Origin: RPQJ01 sp963762315
GTDB lineage: Bacteria > Pseudomonadota > Gammaproteobacteria > Steroidobacterales > Steroidobacteraceae
Length of the DNA: 64,000 bases
Assembly (NCBI GenBank): GCA_963762315.1
Contig: CAVXKO010000007.1
Span: 814,253-878,252, forward strand
Direction of reading: 5' to 3'
This document shows positions 50,687 to 61,439 of the stretch, piece by piece. The first letter of the stretch is position 1; every line of letters starts with the position of its first letter. Under the pieces are notes generated by a model, which saw only the letters and a list, made by a program, of their open reading frames with translations, had not been told where the DNA came from and did no database searches. The translations under genes were made by a program, and so were the position numbers.

Positions 50687-52565
50687 ATGACCAACCGTGT
50701 TTTCTTGATCCTGGCCTGTGCATCAATTGCATTGGCACCGTCGCTCGCCGCCCGCGCCCAATCGACGGACCGCGCCGCCGCACAACCGGCGGCATCCTGG
50801 AGCAGCCCGTCGCTGCGCATCGAGACCGTCGCCGGTCCGAACGGCGCGGTCACGACCGGCACAGCGCTGCTCGCCAACGACAAATGGGGCATCGGCGACA
50901 GGAAGCGCGTCGAGAAGGTCACCGACGGCGTGTACGCGATGCGCGGCTGGGGGATCGCCAGCAGCTTCGCGATCGAAGCGCCGGCCGGCTGGATCGTCAT
51001 CGATACCGGCGACCACACGCCGGCCGCTGCGGAGATGCGCGCGATGCTCGAGCAGACGCTCGGCCGCAAGATCAAGGTGGCCGCGATCCTGCTGACCCAC
51101 TGCACTACGCGAACGGCACCGGTGCATTTCTGGACCCGGCGCCGAGATCTGGGGACACGAGCACCTCGACCGCAACTGCGCGCGACGACCGGCATCAGCG
51201 TCCTGAGCGGCACCTACCAGGCCCGGGCGGCCGCGCAGTTTGGCGTGTTCCATCCGACGAGCGGGCCCGACGCGTTCCCGAACAAGCTCGGTTTCACGCC
51301 GGAGAAGCTGCTGGCGGGCTCCAGCTACCAGCCGCCGACACAGCTGTTCCCGGACGGCAAGCGTCGTCGACGTGGTCGTGGCCGGCGAGCCGGTGCAGGT
51401 CGCGCCCCTTCGGACGGACACGAGCGACAGCGTCGGCTTTTATTTCCCGCGGCGGCGCCTGCTCGTCACCAACTGCATGTGCATCGGGCGGATGTTCAAC
51501 ATCTACTCGCTGCGCGGCGGCTCGTATCGCAATCCCGGCGGTATTCATCCAGGACGCGCGCTGGGTCGAGTCGAAGAACGCGCAGATCCTGCTCGACATC
51601 CACGGCCCGACGTAAAGGGCGAGGACGCGGTGCGCGACGCCGTGCAGCGTGCCGTCGACCAGGTGCAGCTGATCCACGACCAGACGCTGCGCCTGATCGC
51701 CACGGCCTCGGACGCCCGGGCAGGCGGCCGAACAGGTGTACATGCCGCGCGATCTGCGCGGGGACTGGGAGAACTACGGGCAGGTCGAGAGCCACGTTCG
51801 GCAGGTCTTCAACGGCAACGATCGGCTGGTTCGGCGGCGACGTCTACGACATCAATCCGCTGTCCGGGAGCGAGGAAGCGGCACGTACCGTGCAGGCTGA
51901 TGGGCGGCGCGCGCCGCGGTGCGGAAGGCCGCCGCCGGCGCCGACGCCGAGGGCGGGCTCGCCAACTGGCGCTGGGGGCTCAAGCTCACGTCGCTGCTGC
52001 TGGACGCTGGACCCCGCCGATGCCGACGCGCGCCAAGATCCGCGCGCGACGGCCGCCCGCGCCCTCGGTCAGCGCACCTGATCCGCCAACGCGCGCGGCT
52101 GGTACATGACGGAGGCGCTGCAGATCGAGGGCGGGATGCAGATCCAGGGTCAGCCGGTGACGGTCGACGCGATCCGTACGTTCCTCGGCACGCCGACCGC
52201 GCCGAGCGCTCGTCGCGGCATCCGTCGACGAGAACCTGCAGTTCGTGCGCTACCTCGTCGATCCGCGCAAGGCCGAGGGGCTGCGCCAGACGTTCACGCT
52301 CGCCGTCGAAGGCGACCCGCGCATCCGGCGCATCGAGCTGCGCAACGGCGTGCTCGTGATCACCGACGCGGACGCCGCGGCACCGACGCACCTCTCACTC
52401 ACGCGACAGGAGCTGGCCGCCTTCGTGCTCGGCACGCGCCCGGCGTCGACCGCCGACGCGCTGGCCGAGCTCGACCGCGTGCTCGATCGAAGCCACCTGA
52501 TGCCCCCCGGCGCGGTCGAGTCCGTGATGCAGGGAATGAAGGTGGGCAGCGACGCCGAGCAGTAG
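50687..52565 (+). pseudogene. alkyl-sulfatase-like MBL-fold hydrolase, many frameshifts
   Basis: Starts with a good signal peptide (MTNRVFLILACASIALAPSL) and the beta-lactamase-fold entrance GWIVIDTGDHTP. Downstream the family sequence jumps among the three frames at least eight times: LHYANGTGAFLDP, IWGHEHLDRN, LLVTNCMCIGRMFNIYSLRGG, MPRDLRGDWENYGQV, IGWFGGDVYDINPL. A C-terminal alkyl-sulfatase dimerisation and SCP2-like part follows (FVRYLVDPRKAEGL) and ends at 52565. Intact, it would be a periplasmic hydrolase of about 625 residues releasing sulfate from alkyl sulfates. The expected HxHxDH metal motif reads approximately H-x-H-Y-A-N. Either the sequence is error-ridden or the gene is a recent pseudogene. 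Confidence 0.7.
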
Positions 52566-52637
52566 CCGCGCATCGGCAGGCGTTCGGCATCACATGCACG
52601 ATGTCCGTGAGCCACGTGGGGACGGCAGAAGCCAAGC

Positions 52638-53483
52638 CATGAGGCACGACAAGTCCGACTACGCGGACCGCCTGCGCGGGCCGTCATGCTATGCGCCTGC
52701 ATGCGCGGCGACAGCCCTCGTCGCCATCACCGGGCCAGGCGGACGAGGCGTACGAGAACCAGCCTCGCGATGCAACTGTCGAACCCGGTCGCGGCGCTGA
52801 TCAGCGTGCCGCTGCAACTGAACTACGACCAGGACATCGGCCCGGCCGACGACGGGGATCGCTGGCTGCTCAACGTGCAGCCCGTGATCCCGTTCGACCT
52901 GAACGACGACTGGAACCTGATCTCTCGCACCATCCTGCCGGTGGTGCGGCAGTCGGACATTTTCCCCGGCGCCGGTACCCAGACCGGGGTGGGCGACGTG
53001 GTGCAGAGCATCTTCTTCTCGCCCAAGGCACCGACGGCGTCGGGATGGATCTGGGGTGCCGGTCCGGTGCTGCTGCTGCCGACCGGCTCGAACGACCTGC
53101 TGACGACCGACAAGTGGGGCGCGGGCCCGACGGCGGTGGTGCTCAAGCAATCGAACGGCTGGACGCGCGGCGTGCTCGCCAACCACATCTGGTCGTTCGC
53201 GGGTGACGACGATCGTGCCGACGTCAACGCGACCTTCCTGCAGCCGTTCCTCACCTACACCACGCCGACCCAGTGGACGTTCGCCGTCAATACCGAGTCG
53301 ACCTACGACTGGGAGAACGAGCAGTGGTCGGTGCCGGTCAACGCCAACGTCTCCAGGCTGCTGCGGTTTGGCACCCAGCTGGTAAGCTTGGGCGGCGGCG
53401 TACGGTACTGGCTCGACAGCCCGGACAGCGGCCCGGAAGGCTTCGGGCTCCGCTTCACGATGACGCTGTTGTTCCCGCGCTAG
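52638..53483 (+). CDS. outer-membrane-barrel-type protein ('neuromedin U'/MetA-like), N-terminal frameshifts
   Basis: The body, in frame from ATG 52770 (MQLSNPVAALISVPLQLNYDQ ...), is intact to 53483. It matches a family of bacterial proteins often mislabelled neuromedin U or transporter, related to the phenol-degradation MetA-type outer-membrane barrels. Alternating hydrophobic strands and a final aromatic residue pair (TMTLLFPR) fit a beta barrel. Upstream, pieces of a signal-like region (from ATG 52638, then DEAYENQ in another frame) suggest two small indels in the first 45 codons. The function is probably passage of a hydrophobic compound through the outer membrane; neighbours suggest sulfate ester or phosphate ester use. 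Confidence 0.72.
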   Translation, partial: HEARQVRLRGPPARAVMLCACMRGDSPRRHHRARRTRRTRTSLAMQLSNPVAALISVPLQLNYDQDIGPADDGDRWLLNVQPVIPFDLNDDWNLISRTILPVVRQSDIFPGAGTQTGVGDVVQSIFFSPKAPTASGWIWGAGPVLLLPTGSNDLLTTDKWGAGPTAVVLKQSNGWTRGVLANHIWSFAGDDDRADVNATFLQPFLTYTTPTQWTFAVNTESTYDWENEQWSVPVNANVSRLLRFGTQLVSLGGGVRYWLDSPDSGPEGFGLRFTMTLLFPR

Positions 53484-53720
53484 TCTCTGCTTCCATATTT
53501 TAGACCCGTGCGTTTCGTCGCGTTTAGCATTGCGGCTGGGGCCGACCCGCGGATCGATCGGGTAGGTATGCGCAACAGCGTGCTGGTGATATCGCCGGCC
53601 GACGCGCAAGTCAGCCTTCCCCGAAAGTGGGGTTCTTAGCCCGCTTCCGCGCGTGAGCGACGCGGCCGGCAACGCCTGCTGGCGCGCAGCCCGAGGGCCC
53701 GGACGAGACAGGACCAGGTG

Positions 53721-55665
53721 ATGTCCAAAGACTTCGAGCGGATGGAAGACAGCAACCGCAGCGCCAACCCGTCCATCCACGACGTCTCGGAACCGTCGCG
53801 GCGCGTCGTGCTGCTGGGTGGCATCGGAGCGCTGACGGTCGGCGCGCTCGCGCCGTGGCTGGTCAGCCGCGCGGCCGCTGCGCCCGCTGCCGGCGGCAGG
53901 CCGCTGATCGGCTTCAAGTCGGTGCCGGTGAGCGAGAAGGACGCGGTGGTCGTGCCCGAAGGCTACGAGGCGGTGGCCTTCGCCGCGTGGGGCGAGCCGG
54001 TCGGCGTGCCGGGCAACATGCCGGCGTTCCGCTGGGACGCGAGCAACAGCGCGGCCGACCAGGCGGTGCAGATGGGCATGCACCACGACGGCATCCACTA
54101 CTTTCCCATCGACGGCAGCAGCACGCACGGCCTGCTCGTGATGAATCACGAGTACACCGACGACGGGCTGCTGTTCCCCGACGGCAAGAAGCACTGGACC
54201 GCGGAGAAGGTCGCGAAGGCGCAGGCGGCCCACGGCATCGCGGTGATCGAAGTCGAGTTGCGCGACGGTCGCTGGCAGGTCGTGCGCCCGTCGACGCTAT
54301 GCCCGGCGTTACACCGCGCGCACGCCGATCGCCGTGAGCGGGCCCGCGGCCGGGCATGCGCTGATGAAGACCGCGGCCGATCCCGACGGCCGCACCGTGC
54401 TCGGCACGCTGAACAACTGCGGCAGCGGCATGACGCCGTGGGGCACCTACCTCAGCGCGGAGGAGAACTGGGCGTTCTACTTCGATGGCCCGGACAAGCG
54501 CGATGCCGACCAGCGCCGCTGGGGCCTGCTCAGGAACGGCCTCTCGCGCTGGGGCGAACACGATCCGCGCTTCGATGCGAAGCGGCATCCGAACGAGTTC
54601 CATCGGTTCGGATGGATCGTCGAAATCGACCCGTACGATCCGGCCAGCGTGCCGGTCAAGCGCACTGCGCTCGGTCGCGGCGCGAAGGAGGGCGCGTGGG
54701 TCGCGACGACCCGCGATAACCGCGCGGTGGTGTACTCGGGCGAGGACGCGCGCTTCGAGTACATCTACAAGTTCGTCAGCCGCGACCGCATCGCCCCGGG
54801 CGGCGCGAAGGCCAATGCCACGCTGCTCGACCACGGCACGCTGTACGTCGCGCGCTTCGATGCCGACGGCATGGGCCGCTGGCTGCCGCTGGCGCAAGGG
54901 CAGGGGCCGTTGACGGCCGCCGCCGGCTTCCCGGATCAGGGGGCGGTCGTGATTCGCACCCGCCAGGCGGGCGATTTGCTCGGCGCCACGAAGATGGACC
55001 GGCCGGAGTGGATCGCGATCGACCAGGACGCGCGCACGGTGTACTGCACGCTGACCAACAACAGCCGGCGGGGCATGCCGAACCGTCCCGCCGTGGACGC
55101 AGCGAACCCGCGCGCCAACAACAACATGGGCCACATCATTCAGTGGACCGAGGACGGCGACTTCGATGCGACGACGTTCCGCTGGAAACACCTTCTGCTC
55201 GCCGGTGACCCGGCCAACAAACGGCCCGAGGCGCGCGGCAACATCCGCGGCGACAACTTCGCCTGCCCGGACGGACTGACGCTGGATGCGCGCGGCGTGC
55301 TGTGGATCCAGACCGACATGAGCTCCGATGAAATGCACCGGGGCGAGATGAAGCGCTTCGGCAACAACCAGATGCTCGCCTGCGATCCAGCCACAGGCGA
55401 GGTGCGCCGCTTTCTCATCGGTCCGGTGGGCTGCGAAACCACCGGCATCGCGCTGACGCCCGACGGACGCACGATGTTCGTCAACATCCAGCACCCGGGC
55501 GAGCCGCTCACCCCGCGCAGCGACGGCCTCGAGATCCCCAGCCTGCACAGCGATCCCGCGCACCCGAGGCGGTACTCGAACTGGCCAGACTTCAGGCCGG
55601 ACGGGCGGCCGCGCTCGGCCACCGTCGCGATACGCAAGAAGGATGGCGGGCCGATCGGGACGTGA
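53721..55665 (+). CDS. phoX: PhoX-family alkaline phosphatase, Tat-exported, one frameshift
   Basis: About 648 residues once repaired. The N-terminus has a twin-arginine signal (PSRRVVLLGGIGALTVGALA, about residues 28-47), as expected for PhoX, which is exported folded with its calcium-iron cofactor. The body shows PhoX segments such as NHEYTDDGLLFPDG, GTLNNCGSGMTPWGTYLSAEEN (in pieces) and ACPDGLTLDARGVLWIQTD. A frameshift near 54298 separates RWQVVRPS from YARRYTARTPIAVSGPA. The enzyme releases phosphate from monoesters in the periplasm and is typically Pho-regulated; I did not find a clear Pho box. An alternative GTG start lies one codon upstream (53718). Confidence 0.87.
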
Positions 55666-56229
55666 GTCCGCAGCGTCGGGCCGGTGAAACAGCAGCTGTC
55701 GCTCCCGACATTCACACGCCAATCACACGCTGACCCGCCATCGTCGGTGTTTGATTGATCAGGCGAGCAGTGCGCGGCGACGCCTTGGGTCCGATTCCCA
55801 TCGCCCGCTCGTGTTCCGGAGACCGGCACTCTGAGCGTCTGCTTCCCGCAGGCCAGACGGACCGCTTCGGGTCGTTTGTTCGCCTACGATGTCCGCTTTT
55901 CGTGAACGGTAAGATCGGCCAGGAACGGACCTTCGACAGGGTCGACGAGCACGTTCAAGAATGCACCGACTGGAGCTCCACGAGGTCCGCTGCCTCCAAG
56001 AGGTCGTTAGCGGTATTCAGCGCCGTGTGAAACAGTCGGCGCGAACCGACGGCAGGCGCATTGCTGCAAGGGGAGGAGCGCGAGCAGGGCCGCCACCAAC
56101 AGCGACAGCAAGCCCGGGGGTGGCTCGGGATCGCCAGCATCGAGGAGCCGGCGATCATTGCGCGCACCCTCTCACAGCTGCGCCGCGTTCAGGGCGAGGG
56201 CAGGCCGCGGCTCGAGCGGGCAGGGAGCT
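55666..56229. other. 564-base stretch without a convincing gene
   Basis: It contains the tRNA-Gly-like 3' fragment at 55787-55812. After it comes a tract (GAGCGTCTGCTTCCCGCAGG near 55833, GTTCGCCTACGATGTCCGC near 55878) that resembles decayed intergenic repeats common in proteobacteria. Short open frames here lack ribosome-binding sites and family resemblance. Confidence 0.5.
55787..55812 (+). tRNA. tRNA-Gly 3'-end fragment (not a functional tRNA)
   Basis: GGGTCCGATTCCCATCGCCC then GCTCGT closely resembles the T-arm and acceptor end of proteobacterial tRNA-Gly (GGGTTCGATTCCCGTCGCCC, GCTCCA). The 5' acceptor strand, D-arm and anticodon arm are missing upstream. Such 3' fragments are usually attachment-site scars of integrated elements. 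Confidence 0.45.
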
Positions 56230-56961
56230 TTACATTTTCTCCGCTGGCTGCTCGATGGCTTCCAGCAGATTCGTATCCAGCTCGGGAATCTCCGCCAGGC
56301 TCTTCGCATCCTCGACCAGCGGCTGGAGCTGCTCATGCAGCTTCAGCGACAGCGCGTGCAGGTCGCGATAACGGCTCACCAAGGTCGCGCCATTACGCAT
56401 CACGTCCGCCAACCTCTGATCCTGCTGGCGCTTCTCGGTGCGAAGCGTATTCAGCGCGGACTCGACTTGGCGACGAGCATCCGCTTCTTCCTGCTTCTGC
56501 TTCTTGAGCGTGTTCATTTTCTTCAGGACGTTTGCGGGCGTGTCGGCCAGCGCCGTGTTGATCGCCTTGAGCGACATTTCGCGCTCGGTCAGGCGGTCTT
56601 TGACCTTCTGCAGGTCCGTCGCGGCGGCAGCGCGCTGGTTGGCCATCTGCTGAACCGCGCCGTCGTACGCGGCTTTCGCCTCGGTAGCGGATTTCTGCGC
56701 AATTGCCAGGCCCTGCTCGCCCTCGGCTAACTTCTTCTCGAGCGCAGTGATGGCGACCGTCGCCTCTTTCTTCGCATTGAAGAGTTCGGTATCCGCCTCG
56801 GCGACCTTCTTTAGCGCGGCTTCGAGTGCTTCCTTCAGCTCTTCCTGCGTGCACTCCGGGTCGAGCTTGAGCGCGTCCGTGGCCGCTCGCATCAGGACCT
56901 GCTTGCTGATGGCGAGCTCTTTCCAAACTTTCAATTGAAGGTCTTGTTGCGCTTGACTCAC
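56230..56961 (-). CDS. coiled-coil hypothetical protein
   Basis: A 243-residue, highly charged, Ala/Glu/Lys/Gln-rich soluble protein with heptad patterns from about residue 35 to 220, so an extended coiled coil is likely (EALEAALKKVAEADTELFNA, ALEKKLAEGEQGLAIAQKSA). There is no signal peptide or membrane helix. I do not recognise a named family; parts recall phage-shock PspA-like or tail-tape coiled coils only in composition. It stands alone, with 560 bases of non-coding sequence downstream and 230 upstream, and reads as a normal, intact gene. Confidence 0.72.
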   Translation of the reverse strand: MSQAQQDLQLKVWKELAISKQVLMRAATDALKLDPECTQEELKEALEAALKKVAEADTELFNAKKEATVAITALEKKLAEGEQGLAIAQKSATEAKAAYDGAVQQMANQRAAAATDLQKVKDRLTEREMSLKAINTALADTPANVLKKMNTLKKQKQEEADARRQVESALNTLRTEKRQQDQRLADVMRNGATLVSRYRDLHALSLKLHEQLQPLVEDAKSLAEIPELDTNLLEAIEQPAEKM

Positions 56962-57191
56962 ATCGTTCCTCGCGGGCCATGGAATGGATAAATCGGGGTA
57001 GCGAATTGTAATCCAGAGCCGGGCAGGCCGCGCCTGGGATGTTGTTTCGTTCCGACGCGGAGGCGCTACTCAACGGGAACTGCCGGCTGCGGATCGTCGG
57101 CAGATGGAAATGCCATGTGGCCGCGTCGACGTTGCATGCGCCGTGCGAGTTCCCGGGCTTTGACGGGAAGTCGCTCAGGCGCGGTCGATCA

Positions 57192-57267
57192 GGCGTTTGT
57201 TACGGGTCTTCCCCGGGCGAGCGTGTCTGCCTTTCCGCTCGCCCGGGGAAGACCCGTAACAAACGCC
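57192..57267 (-). terminator. 32-base perfect inverted repeat at the end of the RND operon
   Basis: Arms 57192-57223 and 57236-57267 are perfectly complementary over 32 bases, with a 12-base loop (TGTCTGCCTTTC). The repeat begins three bases past the stop codon of the RND pump gene, read on the minus strand. It is far longer than a normal terminator stem and may be a small mobile repeat acting as one. Confidence 0.7.
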
Positions 57268-57269
57268 CT

Positions 57270-60200
57270 TCAGACCGCCCGCGTGACGGCCAGCGAAGCA
57301 TCGACCTTTGCTTCGGGCTGGACCACGATCGACGGCGGCAGCATCTTGTACATCACCGGCGTCACCAGCCGGCCGAGCAGCGTCGACGACATCAGGCCGC
57401 CGATGATCACGATCGCGAGCGGCGAGTAGAGTCCCGAACCCTGGATCGCGAGCGGCAGCAGGCCGCCGATCGCCGTGGCGGAAGTCAGCAGGATCGGCAG
57501 GAAGCGGATCTCGCCCGCCTGCGTGATCGCGTCGTCGAGCGGCACGCCCTGTTCGCGCAGCTGGTTGGTGAAGTCGACCAGCAGGATCGAGTTCTTGATC
57601 TCGATGCCGATCAGCGCGACGATTCCGATCGTCGCGGTGAACGACAGGTCGTAGCCCGCCAGGAACAGCGCGATGAAGCCGCCGGCCATGCCGAGCGGAA
57701 TCACGCCCGCGACGATCAGCATCGAGCGGAAGCTGCCGAACTCCAGCACCAGCACGGCCAGGATGCCGAACACCGCGACCAGCACGGCCGTGCCGATGCC
57801 GCCGAAGCTCTCCTGCTGCGCTTCGAGTTCGCCGCCGGCGCGGATCGAGTAACCGGGCGGCAGCTCGAGCTGCCGCAGGTTCCTTGAGCACGTCCTGCGT
57901 CACCTCGGCCACGTTCATGTCCGCGGTCGGGTACGCCGTCAGCACGTATTCGCGCAGGCGATCGTGCCGGCGGATCGCGCTCGGCGCCGTCGAAAACTCC
58001 GGATCGGTCAGCTGTCGCAGCGGCACGGGCTGCCCGTTCGCCGAGGCCACCTCGATGTAGTCGAGCGCCTGCAGCGTCTGCCGCCCCTGCATCGGCAGGC
58101 GCAGCGTGATGTCGTACTCGTCGCCGTCCGACTCGCGGAACTTGCCGACGTTGAGGCCCGCGACGGCTGCGCGCACCGTGCGGTCGGCCTCGACCGGCGC
58201 GACGCCGAACAGCGCAGCCTTGTCGGAATCGATGCGCAGGTCGAGGTCGGTGCGCAGCCGGCGCGCCGGGTTGTCGACGTTGCGCGTGCCGGGCGTCGCC
58301 ACCATGAGCGCCTCGGCCTGGTTCGCGAGCTTCTGCAGCGCATCGAGGTCGGGCCCCACGATCGCGATCTCGATCGGCGCGTCGATCGGCGGGCCGTTGC
58401 GATAGCTCTCGACGATGATCCGCGCGCCAGGGTAGTCGGCGAACGTCTGCCGCAGCTCCTTCGAGCAGCGCCGGGGTCGTGCGCGGGTCGAACTGCTGCA
58501 GCTCGACGAAGACCTCGCCGACGTTCGCCTTCTTCTCTTCGGGGAAGATGTTGTAGTAGATGCGCGGATTGCCGCGGCCCACGTTGGCGAAGACGTGCTT
58601 CACTTCCTCGTGCCGCTGCAGCTCGGCTTCGATGAAGCGCACGGCGCGATCGGTATCGGCCAGGCTCGCGCCGGTCGGCGTCTCGATCGGCGATGCGGAA
58701 CTGCGGGATGTCGGCGTTCGGGAACAGGCTGAAGCCCATCAGCGCCGTGAGGCCGAACGCCGCGATCACGAAGGCCAGCGCCGCGAGCAGCGTGCGCCTC
58801 GGCGCGGCCAGCGCGACGCGCAGCGCCGGGCCGTAGATGCCGTGGATCACGCGCATCAGTCCCTGCAGCGCCTTGTTGCCCTCGGCGCCGTGACCCTCGG
58901 CCTTGAGCAGGCGGCTCGCCAGGAACGGGATGACCGTCAGCGAGACGAGCAGCGACGCGGCCACGGTGTACAGCACCGCCGCCGGCAGCGAGCGGATGAA
59001 GATGCCGGCGCCTTCCGGCAGGAACAGCAGCGGCAGGAAGGCGAACAGCAGCGTCGCGGTGCAGCCGATGACGGCGAGCGCGATCTGGTCGGTGGCAGCG
59101 ATCGCAGCCTCGACGCGCGTGTACCCGGCGCGCAGGTAGCGCTCGATGTTCTCGACGACGACGATCGAATCGTCCACCAGCAGGCCGAGCGCCAGCACGA
59201 AACCCGCGATGGACAGCTGGTTCAGCGAGAAGCCGGTGAAGTAGAGCGCCGCCAGGCCGATCGACAGCGACAGCGGGATCGAGATCATCACCACGCTGGC
59301 CGCCCGCATGCCGAGCGGGATCAGCGTGAGCAGCACGAGCCCGATCGCGATCGCGAAGTCGAGCCCGAGCCGGTCGAGCCGATGCTTGACGTTGCGCGTC
59401 TGGTCGAAGCCACGCTCGAGCTTGACGTTCGGCGGCAGCGTGCCCTCGAAGCGGGCGAGGCTGCCCTCGATGCGCCTTCGCGCACGTCGAAGACGTCGAC
59501 GCGGTCCTTGGCGCTCGCGGTCACGAAGATCGCGCGCTGGCCGTTGTAGCGGCCGATGTACTGCTGCTCGCTCGTGTCCCACGAGACGTCGGCGACGTCG
59601 CGCAACCGGACCACGCGGCCGTTGCGGCTCGCGACGACCGTGCCCGCGATCTCGTCGAGCGAATCGTAGCTGCCCGAGGTCTTGAGGTTGAACTTGCGCA
59701 GGCCGAGGTCGACCGAGCCGCCCGGGATCGAGGCGTTCTCGCCGCGCACCGCGGCTTCGACCTGTCCGAGTGAAATGCCCGCGCGACCCATGCGCTCGAG
59801 ATCGACGGCGATGCGCACTTCGGGCTCGGGCAGCGCGAATACTTCGCTGCGCCGCACGCCGGGCAGCGTCTCGAGATCGTCGCTCAGCGCGCGGCCGAGG
59901 TCGTCCAGTTCGCGGTACGAGGCGTCCGGGCTGACCAGCGCGACCTGCATGATGTTGACCAGGCCGGAGCCGGTGCGCCGCACCTCGAGGCTCGCGATGT
60001 CGGCAGGCAGGTCGGCACGGATGCGATTCACCTCGCGCACGACCTCGTCGTACTTCTCGTCCGGGTCCTGGTCCCACTGGAACTCGACCTGGATGATGCC
60101 GACGCCGTCGAGCGAGCGGCTGTCCATGCGCTTGATGTCGTCGAGTTCGCTGATCGCGTCCTCGATCGGGTCGACGATCAGCCGCTCGATGTCCGCCGGA

Positions 60201-60364
60201 TCCGCGCCCGGGTAGGCGACGACGATGATCGGCACCGGCGCGTGGAACTCGGGGTCCTCCGCGCGCGGGATGTTCTTGAGCGTGGTGAACCCCACGCCGA
60301 GCAGCAGGCCGAACAGCAGCAGCGTGAACTGCCAGCGCCGGACCGCGAATTCCCACAGACGCAC
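57270..60364 (-). CDS. RND efflux pump, inner-membrane transporter, four frameshifts
   Basis: A proton-driven exporter of about 1,030 residues in the AcrB/MexF superfamily. Marks are the start MRLWEFAVRRWQFTLLLFGL, the periplasmic RIAVDLERMGRAGISLGQVE segment and helix 4 with GLLVDDSIVVVENIERYL (proton-relay aspartates). The C-terminal helix block GIVALIGIEIKNSILLVDF follows, then the stop at 57270. Frame changes occur near 59475, 58690, 58465 and 57885, most as one extra base, with family sequence continuing each time. It starts at GTG 60364, three bases after the adaptor gene. The sequence branch (PRAEDPEFHAPVPIIVVAYPGA) resembles pumps annotated for solvents, dyes or hydrophobic compounds; the substrate is not deducible. 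Confidence 0.85.
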
Positions 60365-60367
60365 GGT

Positions 60368-61439
60368 TCAGCCCCGGTCGTCGGTGACGACGCGCACGCT
60401 GCGCCCGTCCGTGAGCCAGGCCGCGCCGTCGGTGATCACGGGCTCGCCCGTGACGAGGCCGGCGGTCACGATCACCTGCTCGCCGAGCAGCGGGCCGAGC
60501 GTGACATCCTTGCGGCGCGCGACGTTCTTCTCGCGATCGAGCACGTACACGGTGGCACGCTGGCCGTCGGCTTCGACCAGTGCCGTGATCGGCACGACCG
60601 TTGCGCTCGGTGCGACGTCCGGCAACTGCGCGAGCGGCAGTGTTACTTTGGCGACCAGCCCGCGCGCGAACCGCGCGCCCTGCGGGCTGCACTTCGACTT
60701 CGACTTCGAACGTGCCCGTCACGCGGTCCGCTGCGGCGCCGATGCGCGTCACCTTGCCCTCGAATACACGGCCCGGGAACGCATCGAACGTCACTTGCGC
60801 CGGCGCGCCCGATTCCATGCGCACCACATCGCGGTCGGCGAGGCCGACGCGCACGACCCAGCCCGAGTCCGTCGAGCCGAGCACGACCACCGGCTGTCCG
60901 GGCTGCACCAGCTCGCCGCCCTCGACCATGCGCTCGAAGACGATGCCGTCCGCCGGCGCCTCGATGCGCGCGAAGCGCGCGTTGAAGCGTGCCGCGTCGA
61001 GATTGGAGCGGGCGACGTTGTAGGCCGTCGTCAGGTCCTGCACCTGCTCTTCGGTCGCGACTTCGTCGATGCGCAGCTGCTTCGCGCGTTCGAGATCGCG
61101 GCGAGCCTTCTCGACGCCCTCGGCCGCCTGCGAGACCGAGGCATCCACTTCGGCGCGCTTCAGCTCGGCGAGCACCTGGCCCTTGCGCACGATGTCGCCC
61201 GACTCGACGCGCACCGAATCGACGACGCCGCCGACCTTGAAGGCGAGGCGGATTTCGTCGCGCGGCGCGAGCACGCCCACGGCGCGGGTCTGCGCAGTCA
61301 CTGCCACGCTGGCCACCGGCACCGCGCGCACCGCGGCGGGCTGCGCGTCAGCAGCGTCGTCCTTCTTTTCGGCGCCGCAGGCGCCGAGCAGGGCCGCCGC
61401 GGCCACGACGGACAACGCCTTCCATGCTGGCTTCTTCAC
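60368..61439 (-). CDS. RND efflux periplasmic adaptor (membrane fusion protein), one frameshift
   Basis: A lipoprotein adaptor of about 356 residues (lipobox AAALLGACGAEKK near residue 18). It has the lipoyl-like half motifs GGVVDSVRVESGDIVRKGQVLAELK and FARIEAPADGIVFERMVEGGE flanking an alpha-hairpin (about residues 90-150). The beta-barrel region follows. Near 60685 the frame shifts between EVEVQPAG and ARGLVAKVTLPLAQL. It starts at GTG 61439, overlapping the stop of the outer-membrane gene by four bases. It bridges the RND pump and the TolC-like channel. Confidence 0.87.

Noticed and set aside
53484..53720. Terminator-like CCCCGAAAGTGGGGTTCTT (near 53618) before phoX
   Set aside because: The stem is only four or five base pairs with a short T run; too weak to call.
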